Positions 35,421 through 43,646 of a DNA stretch of 64,000 nt are shown in pieces. Made by a program: the position numbers and the translations under genes. The stretch lies in contig AP026073.1 of assembly GCA_024349765.1 (NCBI GenBank), forward strand, positions 62,001 to 126,000. The letters run 5' to 3'. The notes under the pieces were generated by a model that saw only the letters and a list, made by a program, of their open reading frames with translations, did not search any database and was not told where the DNA came from. Source of the stretch: Streptomyces nigrescens. GTDB lineage: Bacteria; Actinomycetota; Actinomycetes; Streptomycetales; Streptomycetaceae. How positions within the stretch are numbered: the stretch's first letter is position 1; each line of letters begins with the position of its first letter.

Positions 35421-35720
35421 TCAGCTCTCCGTCCGCTTACGAAAACGGCCCCGGACGTCATGCCCGAGGCCCCTCCGCTGGATACCGAACAGGTTGTCGA
35501 TGATGTGCCGGTAACGGCCGTCGGTGCCGCGGCGCACGATGTCGGTCGCTGTTCCCTCGATGCGCACGTGGTTGCCGTCGGCCCCTGTGCCGTCGATCAA
35601 CCCGTCGTAGATGGGCAACGCTGTGTCATCCGCGGTGTAGCCGCGGTCCTCGGCCAGGGCGTCGTCCGACGCCCTGGCCGAGGAGGCGAAGCAGTTCACC
35701 AGCCCGATCGAGTCCGTCAT
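35421..35720 (-). pseudogene. Truncated SnoaL/NTF2-like protein remnant
   Basis: The 99-residue frame starts MTDSIGLVNCFASSARAS and later has IEGTATDIVRRGTDGRYRHIIDNLFG, which matches the last strands of SnoaL-like/DUF4440 NTF2-fold proteins. The central strands and helix expected between these parts are missing: the frame is about 40 residues shorter than a normal member. There is no ribosome binding site before the ATG, and the last 20 residues are off pattern. This looks like a gene with an internal deletion. Confidence 0.45.
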
Positions 35721-35783
35721 GGAATGGGACGACGAGCAACAAAGGAGAACCAGCTCAGGCGACGTCTTCTCTTGGCCGGAGTA

Positions 35784-36266
35784 CTAGCAGTGGTGTGGAG
35801 GGATGGTGGCGGTGGTGGGCGCGGGCTCCGGCCAGACGAGGAGCACGGGGCAGGGGGCGTGGTCGACGATGAAGCGGCTGGTGGGGGCGAGGCTGCGGGG
35901 GCCGAGGTGGGTGCGGTCGCCGTCGCGGGCGACGATGAGCAGGTCGGCGCCTTCTGCGGCGGCCACGACCTCCTGTTCGGCGCGGCCTGAGCGTTCTTGC
36001 CGGGTGCAGGGGCGACCCAGCCGCGCGGCCGCGCTGGCCAGGAGTTGTTCGGCGGAGGCGGCGGCCAGGTGTTCCACTGCGGTGCCGGGGTCGCGATCGG
36101 GGCGTGCGCGGCCCAGCAGTCCGGCGTAGGCGCCGTGCGCGGCGTCCGGTACCTCGTGGCCGGTGACGTGGAGCAGCACCGTGTCGGCGTCCGCGGGCGT
36201 GTGGGCGCGTGCGGCGTCGACGCAGGCGGGCCAGGTGCCCTCGACGATCCAGACGATGACGGTCAC
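35784..36266 (-). CDS. Universal stress protein family protein
   Basis: The 160-residue protein has the UspA-type Rossmann-like fold: VTVIVWIVEGTWPACVDAARAH at the start, VLLHVTGHEVPDAAHG, a LAAASAEQLLASAAARLG helix, GADLLIVARDGDRTHLGPRSLAPTSRFIVDHAPCPVLLVWP at the end. The G-x2-G-x9-G(S/T) ATP motif is altered to DGDRTHLGPRSLAPTSR, so ATP binding is uncertain. The GTG start at 36266 has CGGAGG 9 bases upstream, overlapping the end of the transporter gene 5 bases away. The two form an operon, so this may regulate the transporter. Confidence 0.8.
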   Translation of the reverse strand: MTVIVWIVEGTWPACVDAARAHTPADADTVLLHVTGHEVPDAAHGAYAGLLGRARPDRDPGTAVEHLAAASAEQLLASAAARLGRPCTRQERSGRAEQEVVAAAEGADLLIVARDGDRTHLGPRSLAPTSRFIVDHAPCPVLLVWPEPAPTTATIPPHHC

Positions 36267-36271
36267 GGTGT

Positions 36272-37480
36272 TCAGCCTCCGATCGTTTGGAGTGAGGTCC
36301 ACAGTGCCACCACCGCGAGCAGTAGGGCGGCCGGTACGGCGAGCAGGCCGAGGCGGGTGAACTCGCCCAGGGCCACGTCGGTGTCGTGTTCGCGCACGAT
36401 GCGCCGCCACAGCAGGGTGGCCAGCGAGCCGGCGTAGGTGAGGTTCGGGCCGATGTTGACCCCGAGGAGGACGGCCAGGACGGCACCCGGGCCGGTGGGG
36501 GCGGTCAGGGGGAGCAGGACCAGGACGGCGGGCAGGTTGTTGATGATGTTGGCCAGTACCGCTGCCAGGGCCGCGATGGCGAGGAGGGCCGGGAGGCTTG
36601 TGCCGCCGGGCGCCAGGTGGCCCAGCGCGTCGGCGAGACCGTTGTCGACCACCGCCCGGACCACGATGCCCAGGGCCAGGACGAAGGCGCAGAACGGCAG
36701 GGCCGCGGACCGGACGATCGCGGTGGGGGTGGTGCGGCGCCGGGTCAGCGCGCGGGCCGCCAGAACGGCCGCGCCCGCGGCGGCGGCCCAGGCCGGGTTG
36801 ATGCCGAGCGCGGAGGTCAGGACGAAGCCGGCCAGGGTGCCCGCCACGGTGATCAGGGCGAACAGTGGCAGTTCGCGGGGTGCTTCCGTGGGCGGGCTCT
36901 GGGCGCCGGCGTCCAGGTCGGTGGCGAAGAAGCGGCGGATGACGACGTACTCGGCACCGATCGCGGCCAGCCAGGGCAGCGCCATCAGGGCGGCGAAGCG
37001 GGTGAAGCTCAGGCCGCTGGCGGCGAACGCCAGCAGGTTGGTCAGGTTGGAGACGGGCAGCAGCAGCGAGGCCGTGTTGGACAGGTGGGTGCAGGCGTAC
37101 ACGTGCGGTTTGGCGCGGGCGCCCAGCCGGGCGGCGGTGGCGAACACCACCGGCGTCAGCAGCACCACCGTGGCGTCCAAGCTGAGCACCGCGGTGATCA
37201 GCGAGGCGATCACGAACACCAGCACCAGCAGGCGACGGGGGCGGCCGGCCGCCCTGCGGGCCATCCAGGCGCCGCAGGCGTGGAACAGGCCCTCGTCGTC
37301 GCACAACTGGGCCAGAACGAGCACGGCCGCGAGGAAGCCGATCACCGGACCCAGCCGGACGGCCTCGGCCGCCACGTGATCCAGGGAGATCGCGCCGGTG
37401 GCGATGACCACTCCGGCGGCGGGAACGGCCACGACCGCCTCCGGCCACCCCCACGGCCGGATCACCGCACATGCCAGCAC
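36272..37480 (-). CDS. ArsB/SLC13-type membrane transporter
   Basis: This 402-residue protein has 10 to 11 membrane helices in the ion transporter superfamily pattern: LAQLCDDEGLFHACGAWMARRAAG, SLDATVVLLTPVVFATA (ArsB-like hairpin 1), HLSNTASLLLPVSNLTNLLAF, and ANIINNLPAVLVLLPL plus GVNIGPNLTYAGSLATLLW (hairpin 2). Such proteins export arsenite or move dicarboxylates or sodium/protons; there is no ars gene nearby. The first canonical start is GTG 37480, but it is inside the first helix. A CTG at 37528, in frame, has AAAGG 8 bases upstream and adds LNTALAEALSVALLLA, so translation may start there. Confidence 0.83.
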   Translation of the reverse strand: MLACAVIRPWGWPEAVVAVPAAGVVIATGAISLDHVAAEAVRLGPVIGFLAAVLVLAQLCDDEGLFHACGAWMARRAAGRPRRLLVLVFVIASLITAVLSLDATVVLLTPVVFATAARLGARAKPHVYACTHLSNTASLLLPVSNLTNLLAFAASGLSFTRFAALMALPWLAAIGAEYVVIRRFFATDLDAGAQSPPTEAPRELPLFALITVAGTLAGFVLTSALGINPAWAAAAGAAVLAARALTRRRTTPTAIVRSAALPFCAFVLALGIVVRAVVDNGLADALGHLAPGGTSLPALLAIAALAAVLANIINNLPAVLVLLPLTAPTGPGAVLAVLLGVNIGPNLTYAGSLATLLWRRIVREHDTDVALGEFTRLGLLAVPAALLLAVVALWTSLQTIGG

Positions 37481-37528
37481 CGCCAGGAGCAGGGCGACAG
37501 AGAGGGCTTCTGCGAGTGCGGTGTTCAG

Positions 37529-38285
37529 GGTCGGAGCCTTTCGGAGGATGCCGGTGGTGAAAGGTCGCGCCGGATCCGCGGCGGCTGGAGTCGAGCACGT
37601 TGCGTTCGTGGGGGACGCGGGCGCGGCGCAACCTTGGCAAGTAGTAGAACATTAAACTATCAGGGTGTCGCCGATCCGGCGACCGGTGCCGTTCGGGCGT
37701 CGGCGGAGCTTGACGTCGTCGATGGAGTTCACCGGGAGCCTCGCGCGGACTTCGGTGGACACCCGAGCGACGCCAACGGCCAGGGCCCCGGTGACAGCGT
37801 TCTGAGCGCCTGGCCGCTTCAGTCGTCGGCGGATGCCGCCCTCGCGCTGCGGTGGTGCTTCGCTTCTGTGTCTGTGGATCGGTCGCCGCGGGTCTTGCCG
37901 ACCCTTGATCGCGATGTTGACGGTTGTGGGACCCGGCTCAGGTGGGTCGCGGTGAGGAATGCGGTGCCCCGGCCGGGTGCGTTGCCTGCGTGGACGGTGC
38001 TGACGGGCGCGCCGGCGCTGGCGGCCGCACGCGCCCGGCATGCCTTCGAGCTGATCGAGGACGAGCTGTGAAGGTATGCCGTGAAGTGAGCAAATCGTGG
38101 AGGCTGTGTGAAATATGGCCAACCTGGTGTCCGCTTGTACACGCGTAGACCTCGCGTGACATCGAGGCCCCGGGGGTGCCCGCCTACCGTGTCGAGTCAG
38201 GCGCAAATGACTGAAAATTGAACTAATGACCGACGGGCGCACTACGGTTTGCGGCGGTTGCTGTTCCACCGAGAGGAAACCCCTC
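37529..38285. other. ~760-base region with a gene remnant
   Basis: No intact gene was found. The plus-strand frame ending with TGA at 38069-38071 has strong third-position G/C bias in its last 48 codons (ending ALAAARARHAFELIEDEL), as if it were the carboxy end of a lost gene; upstream the bias fades. AT-richer sequence near 38075-38230 probably holds the promoter of the next gene. Confidence 0.4.
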
Positions 38286-39545
38286 ATGACCGCCGCCGAC
38301 AGCGCACCGATCACGGCCCGCATCCTCACCGGCTACCGCCCGGAGGACGGCTTCGTGGCCGTAGAGCTGAACCCGCCCCCCGCCGAGTACGTCTGGCACG
38401 ACGAAGACGCCGAGCAGCAAGCGGAGCGGTACGGCCCCGGAGTGGGCTACCACCAGTGGTTGGCCATCGACGCGCAGAGCGGTGCGGTCTGGTTCGGGGA
38501 CGTCGACTGGCGGGCCTCGCGCGAGCACCTGGACAGTCAGCTCCCCGGTGTCCCGCGCAGCGCACTCGGTGACGGGACGCTGCCGACCCCCGGCGTTCTC
38601 GTGTACCTGCTGACCCACCTGGCGCACGACGAGCAGCGCGGCTACTCCTGGCGCTTCTTCACCGCCGAGGAACTGCATGCGCTCGCGCTGCGCACACTTC
38701 CCGCCGTACAGCGGCTCGTGGACTCGATACACCGCACGGGACCGGCCGGTGAACTGGAGTGGTCCGCCGAGGCCGCCACCGCCTGGGACGACATCGAGCA
38801 GGCCGCCACCTACACCTTCGCGCCCTCCGGAGCTGTCGTCTGGCCCAGGCTCCGGATGAGCCCGGTCCCCGCGTGGCGGGTCGAGGTCAGCGCGTTCCTC
38901 GCGAGCAACCCCGACCTGTGCGAGCCGTCCTGGGGAGTGGCCACCGACGCGGAACTGGAGGCTTACGCCGACTACCGGCCCGACTCGGGCTACGGCGGTG
39001 TCCCGGGGCGGATGTGCCGCGCCGCCGACCGGCAGATCGAGGACGGTTTCACCTTCTACGGCCACCGCGCCGCCCTGTACGCCTATCGCGCCCAGGCGTG
39101 CGGCGACCGTACTCCTACGGAGGCCCGCCTCTGGCTGGAGGCGACGGAGGCCGGCAGGGGCACCTGGGAGGCGGCCAAGCCGCCCGGAGCCACTCTCGCC
39201 GATGTGCCGGACTGCGTGCTGGCGGCCCTGGTCGAACGCTTCCAGAGCGCCGCGCACGAGGAGGGGTTGGTCCTGACGGGCCTGCCCGCCTATCTTCGGC
39301 AGTTGCGCGCCGACGAACGGGCCGCCGTCGACCGGCAGCTCGTCTACGAAGGCGAGGAGGTCGAACGTCTCGAAGGCGTGCTCAAGGACTTCCGCGCCGC
39401 GCGGAACCGCACCGTGACCCGGATCCTGGCGTGGGGAGACGGCCGTGACGACGCGGAGATAGCCCGCCTGGCCTCCATCTCCCATGACTACGTCCGTGAC
39501 TGGCGGGCCCGCCTGACCACCGAACAGGCCACGGCGACGCCTTAG
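38286..39545 (+). CDS. Unrecognised 419-aa protein with C-terminal HTH-like tail
   Basis: A soluble protein that I could not assign to a family. The first 200 residues are mixed alpha/beta and Trp-rich (YVWHDEDAEQQAERYG, YHQWLAIDAQSGAVWFGDVDW). The last 60 (LVYEGEEVERLEGVLKDFRAARNRTVTRILAWGDGRDDAEIARLASISHDYVRDWRARL) look like a helix followed by a helix-turn-helix, suggesting DNA or protein contact. GAGAGG is 9 bases before ATG 38286. It stands alone between gene remnants and a tRNA-Arg gene, a typical place for accessory genes. It could be part of a mobile-element remnant, but no integrase is present. Confidence 0.7.
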   Translation: MTAADSAPITARILTGYRPEDGFVAVELNPPPAEYVWHDEDAEQQAERYGPGVGYHQWLAIDAQSGAVWFGDVDWRASREHLDSQLPGVPRSALGDGTLPTPGVLVYLLTHLAHDEQRGYSWRFFTAEELHALALRTLPAVQRLVDSIHRTGPAGELEWSAEAATAWDDIEQAATYTFAPSGAVVWPRLRMSPVPAWRVEVSAFLASNPDLCEPSWGVATDAELEAYADYRPDSGYGGVPGRMCRAADRQIEDGFTFYGHRAALYAYRAQACGDRTPTEARLWLEATEAGRGTWEAAKPPGATLADVPDCVLAALVERFQSAAHEEGLVLTGLPAYLRQLRADERAAVDRQLVYEGEEVERLEGVLKDFRAARNRTVTRILAWGDGRDDAEIARLASISHDYVRDWRARLTTEQATATP

Positions 39546-39835
39546 GCGTGTGGTCAGCGGCGGCGCGGGCCGCGCAAATGGCCCCGGCACGGACTCGGCG
39601 GTATCGATGTCCCCTGCTACGGCGCTGGCTCGCCTATGCAGGGCAGTGCCCCGGACGCGCCCATTGATCAAGCTACGTGCCCGAGTCGAGGAGATCGGCG
39701 GGCGACCGACACCCGTCGATCACGTTCTGCACCGGTCGCCCTCTGCTCACAGCGCATGTGTGCCATATGTGTGCCGCGAGTGCGAGAGCCCTCCCGCCCG
39801 CTGGGCGAAAGGGATCCTGACCTGGTGTTTCTCTG
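39546..39835. other. 290-base region beside the tRNA
   Basis: No gene accepted. A minus-strand frame at 39668-39865 (RTRGTHMAHMRCEQRATG) overlaps the tRNA and is not a credible protein. I saw no second copy of the tRNA 3' end that would mark an attachment site. Confidence 0.45.
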
Positions 39836-39908
39836 TGCCCCCGGCAGGATTCGAACCTGCGACACCCGCTTTAGGAGAGCGGTGCTCTATCCCCTGAGCT
39901 ACGGAGGC
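39836..39908 (-). tRNA. tRNA-Arg (anticodon CCU)
   Basis: The 73-base minus-strand gene folds fully: acceptor GCCTCCG with CGGGGGC, D stem GCTC/GAGC, anticodon stem CCGCT/AGCGG with loop CTCCTAA (anticodon CCU, reads AGG), and T stem GCAGG/CCTGC with loop TTCGAAT. Discriminator base is A. CCA is not encoded. This tRNA is a known integration target for elements in actinomycetes. Confidence 0.97.
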
Positions 39909-40051
39909 GTGGATCACGGCGTGATCCGGCGACTAGCGTAGCGGATAAGGGATCCACGCTTGCAAGGTTTGCCTTTCGGCAGGTCAGCGCGGTTGGGGCG
40001 GGTCGTGGCAGGGGTGTTGCGGGGTGTGCGGGGGCGCCTGCCGGGGGTGGG

Positions 40052-40354
40052 TCAGCCGGCGATGTGCCAGCTGACCGTGCCGTCCGTGGTGACCAGGAGG
40101 GCGAGCAGGAGGAGGTCCGTGGCGCCGAGGGCGAGGCCCAGGAGGGCGCGGCCGCGGCGGGTGGTGCCGCGGGCCAGGGCGAGGCCGCCGAGGATCAGGG
40201 CACAGGGGCCGAGGACGAGGTTGAGGACCAGGGTGCCGAGCAGGCCGAGGATGAAGGAGGCCACGGCCATGCCGTCGGCGTGCGAGCGGGCGGCGCGGGT
40301 GGCGACGGCCGGCGCGGGGGCGGTCGTCCGCGGGGCTTGGCTGAGCGCGGTCAT
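40052..40354 (-). CDS. DUF4190-type small membrane protein
   Basis: The 100-residue protein has a polar amino end and two membrane helices: GMAVASFILGLLGTLVLNLVLGPCALILGGLALARG and LLGLALGATDLLLLALLV, the pattern of DUF4190 (MAVASLVLGI..). Function is unknown. Its start overlaps the upstream small membrane gene by ATGA, so they are translated together. Both are divergent from a TetR gene. Confidence 0.8.
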   Translation of the reverse strand: MTALSQAPRTTAPAPAVATRAARSHADGMAVASFILGLLGTLVLNLVLGPCALILGGLALARGTTRRGRALLGLALGATDLLLLALLVTTDGTVSWHIAG

Positions 40355-40578
40355 CGGGAGGTCACCTCGGTCTTGTGGCGGCGTTCGCGGAGGAAGAAGA
40401 CGAGCAGCCAGCCGCTGATGACGGCGGCCGCGATGAGGGTGACGGGGACGGGGAGGTGTGCCGCGGTGCCCAGCATGATCCCCATCAGGAGGAGGGCTGC
40501 GACGAGGAAGAGCATGATCTGCCTTTTCCACTCGGAGGACACTTGTTCACTCAGTGCCTCCAGCATACGACTGTTCAT
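40351..40578 (-). CDS. Small two-helix membrane protein
   Basis: The 75-residue protein reads MNSRMLEALSEQVSSEWKRQIMLFLVAALLLMGIMLGTAAHLPVPVTLIAAAVISGWLLVFFLRERRHKTEV: a short amphipathic start, two membrane helices and a basic cytoplasmic tail. No family was recognised. The stop overlaps the DUF4190 start (ATGA). It is divergent from the TetR gene with only 39 bases between starts, so this regulator probably represses it. Start is 40578 or ATG 40566; neither has a good ribosome binding site. Confidence 0.72.
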   Translation of the reverse strand: MNSRMLEALSEQVSSEWKRQIMLFLVAALLLMGIMLGTAAHLPVPVTLIAAAVISGWLLVFFLRERRHKTEVTSR

Positions 40579-40617
40579 GGGTGGAGAAGTTAAGAGAACG
40601 GTTGTTTACTGGATGAC

Positions 40618-41262
40618 ATGAGTCACACCCTTGGGGTCCGCCAGGCCCAGAAGCAGAAGACCCGTCAGGCACTGCTCGACGCGGCGCTCGGCCTGTTGGC
40701 GGAGCAGAGCCTGAGCAGCCTGGGGCTGCGGGAGGTGACGCGGGTGGTGGGGATCGCCCCGGCCGCGTTCTACCGGCACTTCAAGGACCTGGGGGAACTC
40801 GGCGTCGCACTGGTCGAGGAGGCGCTCGGCAGCCTGCACGTGATGGTGCGGGCGATCCTCGCCGAACAGGACGGCGCCGAGGAGCGGATAGACCGCACGG
40901 TCGCGGTCGTCGAGCGGCACGTACGGGCGTACCCGCTGCACATCCGGTTCATCGCCCGCGAGCGGCACGGCGGCGTACGGGCCGTACGGCAGGCCATCGC
41001 GGACGAGCTCGACCGGTTCGCGGAGGAGGTCGCGGCGGCGCTCAAGTCCCAGCCGGTGTCGGAGGGATGGCGCGATGACGACGTCCGGATGCTGGCCGAG
41101 CTGTACGTGGACCGTCTGGTCACGACGGCCGCGGCGCTGCTCGACGCCGACGAGGACGGCGCGCCCGGGGCCGCCGACCAGGTGGTGCGTACGGCGCGCC
41201 GCCAGCTGCGGCTGATCAGCATCGGGCGGCAGCATTGGCGGGAGGAGGGGGATCTTTCCTGA
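40618..41262 (+). CDS. TetR-family regulator (FabR-like)
   Basis: This 214-residue protein has a TetR helix-turn-helix (RQKTRQALLDAALGLLAEQSLSSLGLREVTRVVGIAPAAFYRHFKDLGELGVALVEE, about residues 13-67). The ligand domain has the HVRAYPLHIRFIARERHGGVRAVRQAI stretch seen in FabR-like regulators of membrane lipid genes. The target is probably the divergent two-gene membrane operon; the 39-base spacer contains an AACGGTT dyad core. Confidence 0.88.
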   Translation: MSHTLGVRQAQKQKTRQALLDAALGLLAEQSLSSLGLREVTRVVGIAPAAFYRHFKDLGELGVALVEEALGSLHVMVRAILAEQDGAEERIDRTVAVVERHVRAYPLHIRFIARERHGGVRAVRQAIADELDRFAEEVAAALKSQPVSEGWRDDDVRMLAELYVDRLVTTAAALLDADEDGAPGAADQVVRTARRQLRLISIGRQHWREEGDLS

Positions 41263-41286
41263 GGGCCGGCCGGTGGGGCTGCCGGG

Positions 41287-42534
41287 TCAGGCGCGGGCCG
41301 GGGTGACGCGGACGCGGTAGGTGCCGTCCTGGTTTTCCGTGAGGACGGTGACCGAGGCCCCGGTGGCCTGGTCGGTGTAGCTCTCGCCGGGGAGGAAGGT
41401 CGCATCGGTCAGTTCCGGGTCGACGTACGGGTTGTCCCGGTAGCAGCCGCCGCTGTGCGGGGTGGCGTCCACGATCCGGAGCGGGCCGCGGCCCGAGGGC
41501 ACGTCGGTGGCGACGCGGTAGAGCAGGACGCCCGGCCGGCAGACCGCGGGTTCGAGCAGGCCGCGGCTGCGGGCCTCGACCACCAGGGCGCTGTGCGGCG
41601 AGGTCGGGATGACGACGATCTTGGTGCCGCCCGGTGTGGAGACCGGGGTGAGGGTGTGTTCGCCGGGCGTCCCGTGCGGCGGCGCGCAGTGCACCTGTTG
41701 GGGCGACAGCCAGCCGAGCTTCCACTTGTGCCAGCCCACGAAGTCGTTGTTCGGCCCCCAGTCCTCGTCCATCGGGTCCCAGTGGCCCACCGGTGGCGGC
41801 TCCTGGCGGTCGTCGGTGTAGTAGAGGTCCGGCAGGCCGAAGCTGTGCGCGTTCTCGTGGTTGAGGACCCGGAAGGCGCTCAGGCCCGACTGCCGGCTCC
41901 AGATGAAGGACGCGTTCCGGAACGGCACCCCGTCGGCCGTCTTCAGCCCCATGTCGCCCCCGCTGAAGGTGACCGACAGGACCGTACGGGTGGCCGGCGG
42001 TCCCGCGTTGGGCGCCGCGATGATGTTGATGACGTCGTAGTCACGGAAGTTGACGATCGGGTCGACGGCGCGCACGACCTCCTGCGCCAGCGCGTGGTAG
42101 CCGCCGTCCGAGGCCGGGTCGAAGTTGGTGCCGCGCTGGATGCCGTACGCCGCCAGCGGCCGGGACATCCGGATCCACCGGAACAGCGGCATCGGCAGAT
42201 AGGTCAGCCTGCCGTACGAGCTGGTGCGGAAGAAGTCCGTGGTGGCCGGGAAGAACTCGGCGAAGCGGGCGCTGGCCGGCATCGTGGCGCGGGCGTCCGG
42301 GAAGTCGATGAAGAGCGTCAGGGCCCGTACGACGCCGGACGAGCGGGCGAAACCGGCGGGGGTGTCGGCCGATTCGGCGACGTCGCTGGTGATGCCGTGC
42401 AGCGCGCAGGGGCCGCTGGGCGGGGCGCCGGGCCCGGGAGGTATGGCCACGGCGTTGGGGGGTGAACCCAGCGCTATGGCCGCCGCCGCGGTGGCCGCAC
42501 CGGCGGCCAGCACCGCGGATACCTTGAGCTTCAT
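41287..42534 (-). CDS. Secreted M6-family (immune inhibitor A-like) metalloprotease
   Basis: The 415-residue protein starts with a signal peptide (MKLKVSAVLAAGAATAAAAIALG). The domain has VRALTLFIDFPDARA near residue 65, DVINIIAAPNAG, and the zinc motif VLNHENAHSFGLPDLY (H-E-x-x-H with a third ligand region after GLPDLY), then WDPMDEDWGPNN, the Met-turn-like block of M6 peptidases. It should be an exported zinc protease. No propeptide cleavage site is obvious. AAGGTG precedes ATG 42534. It is convergent with the TetR gene. Confidence 0.85.
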   Translation of the reverse strand: MKLKVSAVLAAGAATAAAAIALGSPPNAVAIPPGPGAPPSGPCALHGITSDVAESADTPAGFARSSGVVRALTLFIDFPDARATMPASARFAEFFPATTDFFRTSSYGRLTYLPMPLFRWIRMSRPLAAYGIQRGTNFDPASDGGYHALAQEVVRAVDPIVNFRDYDVINIIAAPNAGPPATRTVLSVTFSGGDMGLKTADGVPFRNASFIWSRQSGLSAFRVLNHENAHSFGLPDLYYTDDRQEPPPVGHWDPMDEDWGPNNDFVGWHKWKLGWLSPQQVHCAPPHGTPGEHTLTPVSTPGGTKIVVIPTSPHSALVVEARSRGLLEPAVCRPGVLLYRVATDVPSGRGPLRIVDATPHSGGCYRDNPYVDPELTDATFLPGESYTDQATGASVTVLTENQDGTYRVRVTPARA

Positions 42535-42819
42535 AACGATCACCTTGGGGCGCCGGATGATCGCTCGCGCGCGGAGTTACATCAATCGGAGGCACGGGGC
42601 CACCCGGGGCCACCCGGGGGCCATCAGGGGAGCGCGCGGGGGCGGAACGCCGGGCGCCGCGGTCGTGTGCTTCAGGTCACGTGCCGACGCGAAATATCCG
42701 GGGAGCGGTTCCCCGTTTAACCAGTCGTTCGGCCGAAGCGGGGAGCGTTTCCCCGGTTGCTGCCGCCGGAAGTCGCCGGAGCCGCCGGAGTCGCCGGAAT
42801 GTCGAAAGGGGTGAGTCGG

Positions 42820-43494
42820 ATGGCCGTAGGTGCCGGCACCACGAGTGCCGAGAAGGTGAAGGGCGGTGCGTCGTCACCCCGCCTGCGGGCCGACGCGCTG
42901 CGCAACCGGGAGCGGATCATCGCGGCCGCCCGCGAGACGATGGTCGAGTTCGGCGCCGAGGTCCCCTTCGATGAAATCGCTCGACGTGCGGGGGTCGGCA
43001 ATGCGACGCTTTATCGTCACTTTGCGGATCGCCTGGAGTTGATCCACCACGTCACGCTTTCCGTCATGTCCCGTACCGCGGACCAGGCGGAATCCGTCCT
43101 TGCCGAGGAGCCCGATGCCTTCCGAGCGCTGAGGCGCTTCGTCCACGCCGCGGTGGAGGAGAAGATCGGGGCCCTGTGCCCGCTGCTCTCCGACGGCGTG
43201 GACCGTGACCACCCCGATCTGCTCGCCGCGCGCGATCGCCTGGAGGCGGCCGTCGAGGCCCTCATGGGCGCGGCGCGCGACAGCGGTCAGCTGCGCACCG
43301 ACATCGCCGTCGGTGACCTGATGGTCGCGATCACCCAGCTCACCCGGCCCCTGCCGGGCAGCGGTTGTGTCGACTTCGACAAGTTCGTCCACCGGCACCT
43401 GCAGCTGTTCCTGGACGGCCTGCAGGCGCCCGCCCGCTCCGAACTCCCCGGCTGTGCCGCCACGTTGGAGGACCTCAGGCGCCGGAAGCCCTGA
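42820..43494 (+). CDS. TetR-family regulator of adjacent exporter
   Basis: The 224-residue protein has a canonical TetR DNA-binding domain: RNRERIIAAARETMVEFGAEVPFDEIARRAGVGNATLYRHFADRLELIHHV (about residues 28-80). The ligand domain is of the common SACE_7040/TetR_C_33-like type. It is directly upstream of a DHA2 exporter gene on the same strand (152 bases), a classic arrangement for a drug-inducible pump. I chose ATG 42820 because AAAGGGG lies about 8 bases upstream; 42757 and 42799 are in frame. Confidence 0.88.
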   Translation: MAVGAGTTSAEKVKGGASSPRLRADALRNRERIIAAARETMVEFGAEVPFDEIARRAGVGNATLYRHFADRLELIHHVTLSVMSRTADQAESVLAEEPDAFRALRRFVHAAVEEKIGALCPLLSDGVDRDHPDLLAARDRLEAAVEALMGAARDSGQLRTDIAVGDLMVAITQLTRPLPGSGCVDFDKFVHRHLQLFLDGLQAPARSELPGCAATLEDLRRRKP

Positions 43495-43646
43495 CGCGCC
43501 ACACCTCCTCGCACCGCCCGCTACGCCCTCTCCGCCCGCCCCTCTTCCGTTTCACCGTCCCGTCCTGTCCCGCCCCGCCCGTCCCACCCCCCTTCCGCCC
43601 CGTTCTTCGCTCTTGTTCACTCACACCCCACTAGGTGGATCCCGCC

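Noticed and set aside
36386-38071. 561-codon plus-strand frame
   Set aside because: Most of it is antisense to the transporter; only the last 48 codons look coding and are noted as a remnant.
39668-39865. Possible integrase tail beside the tRNA
   Set aside because: The frame overlaps the tRNA gene, has no tyrosine-recombinase motif, and no matching attachment repeat was seen.
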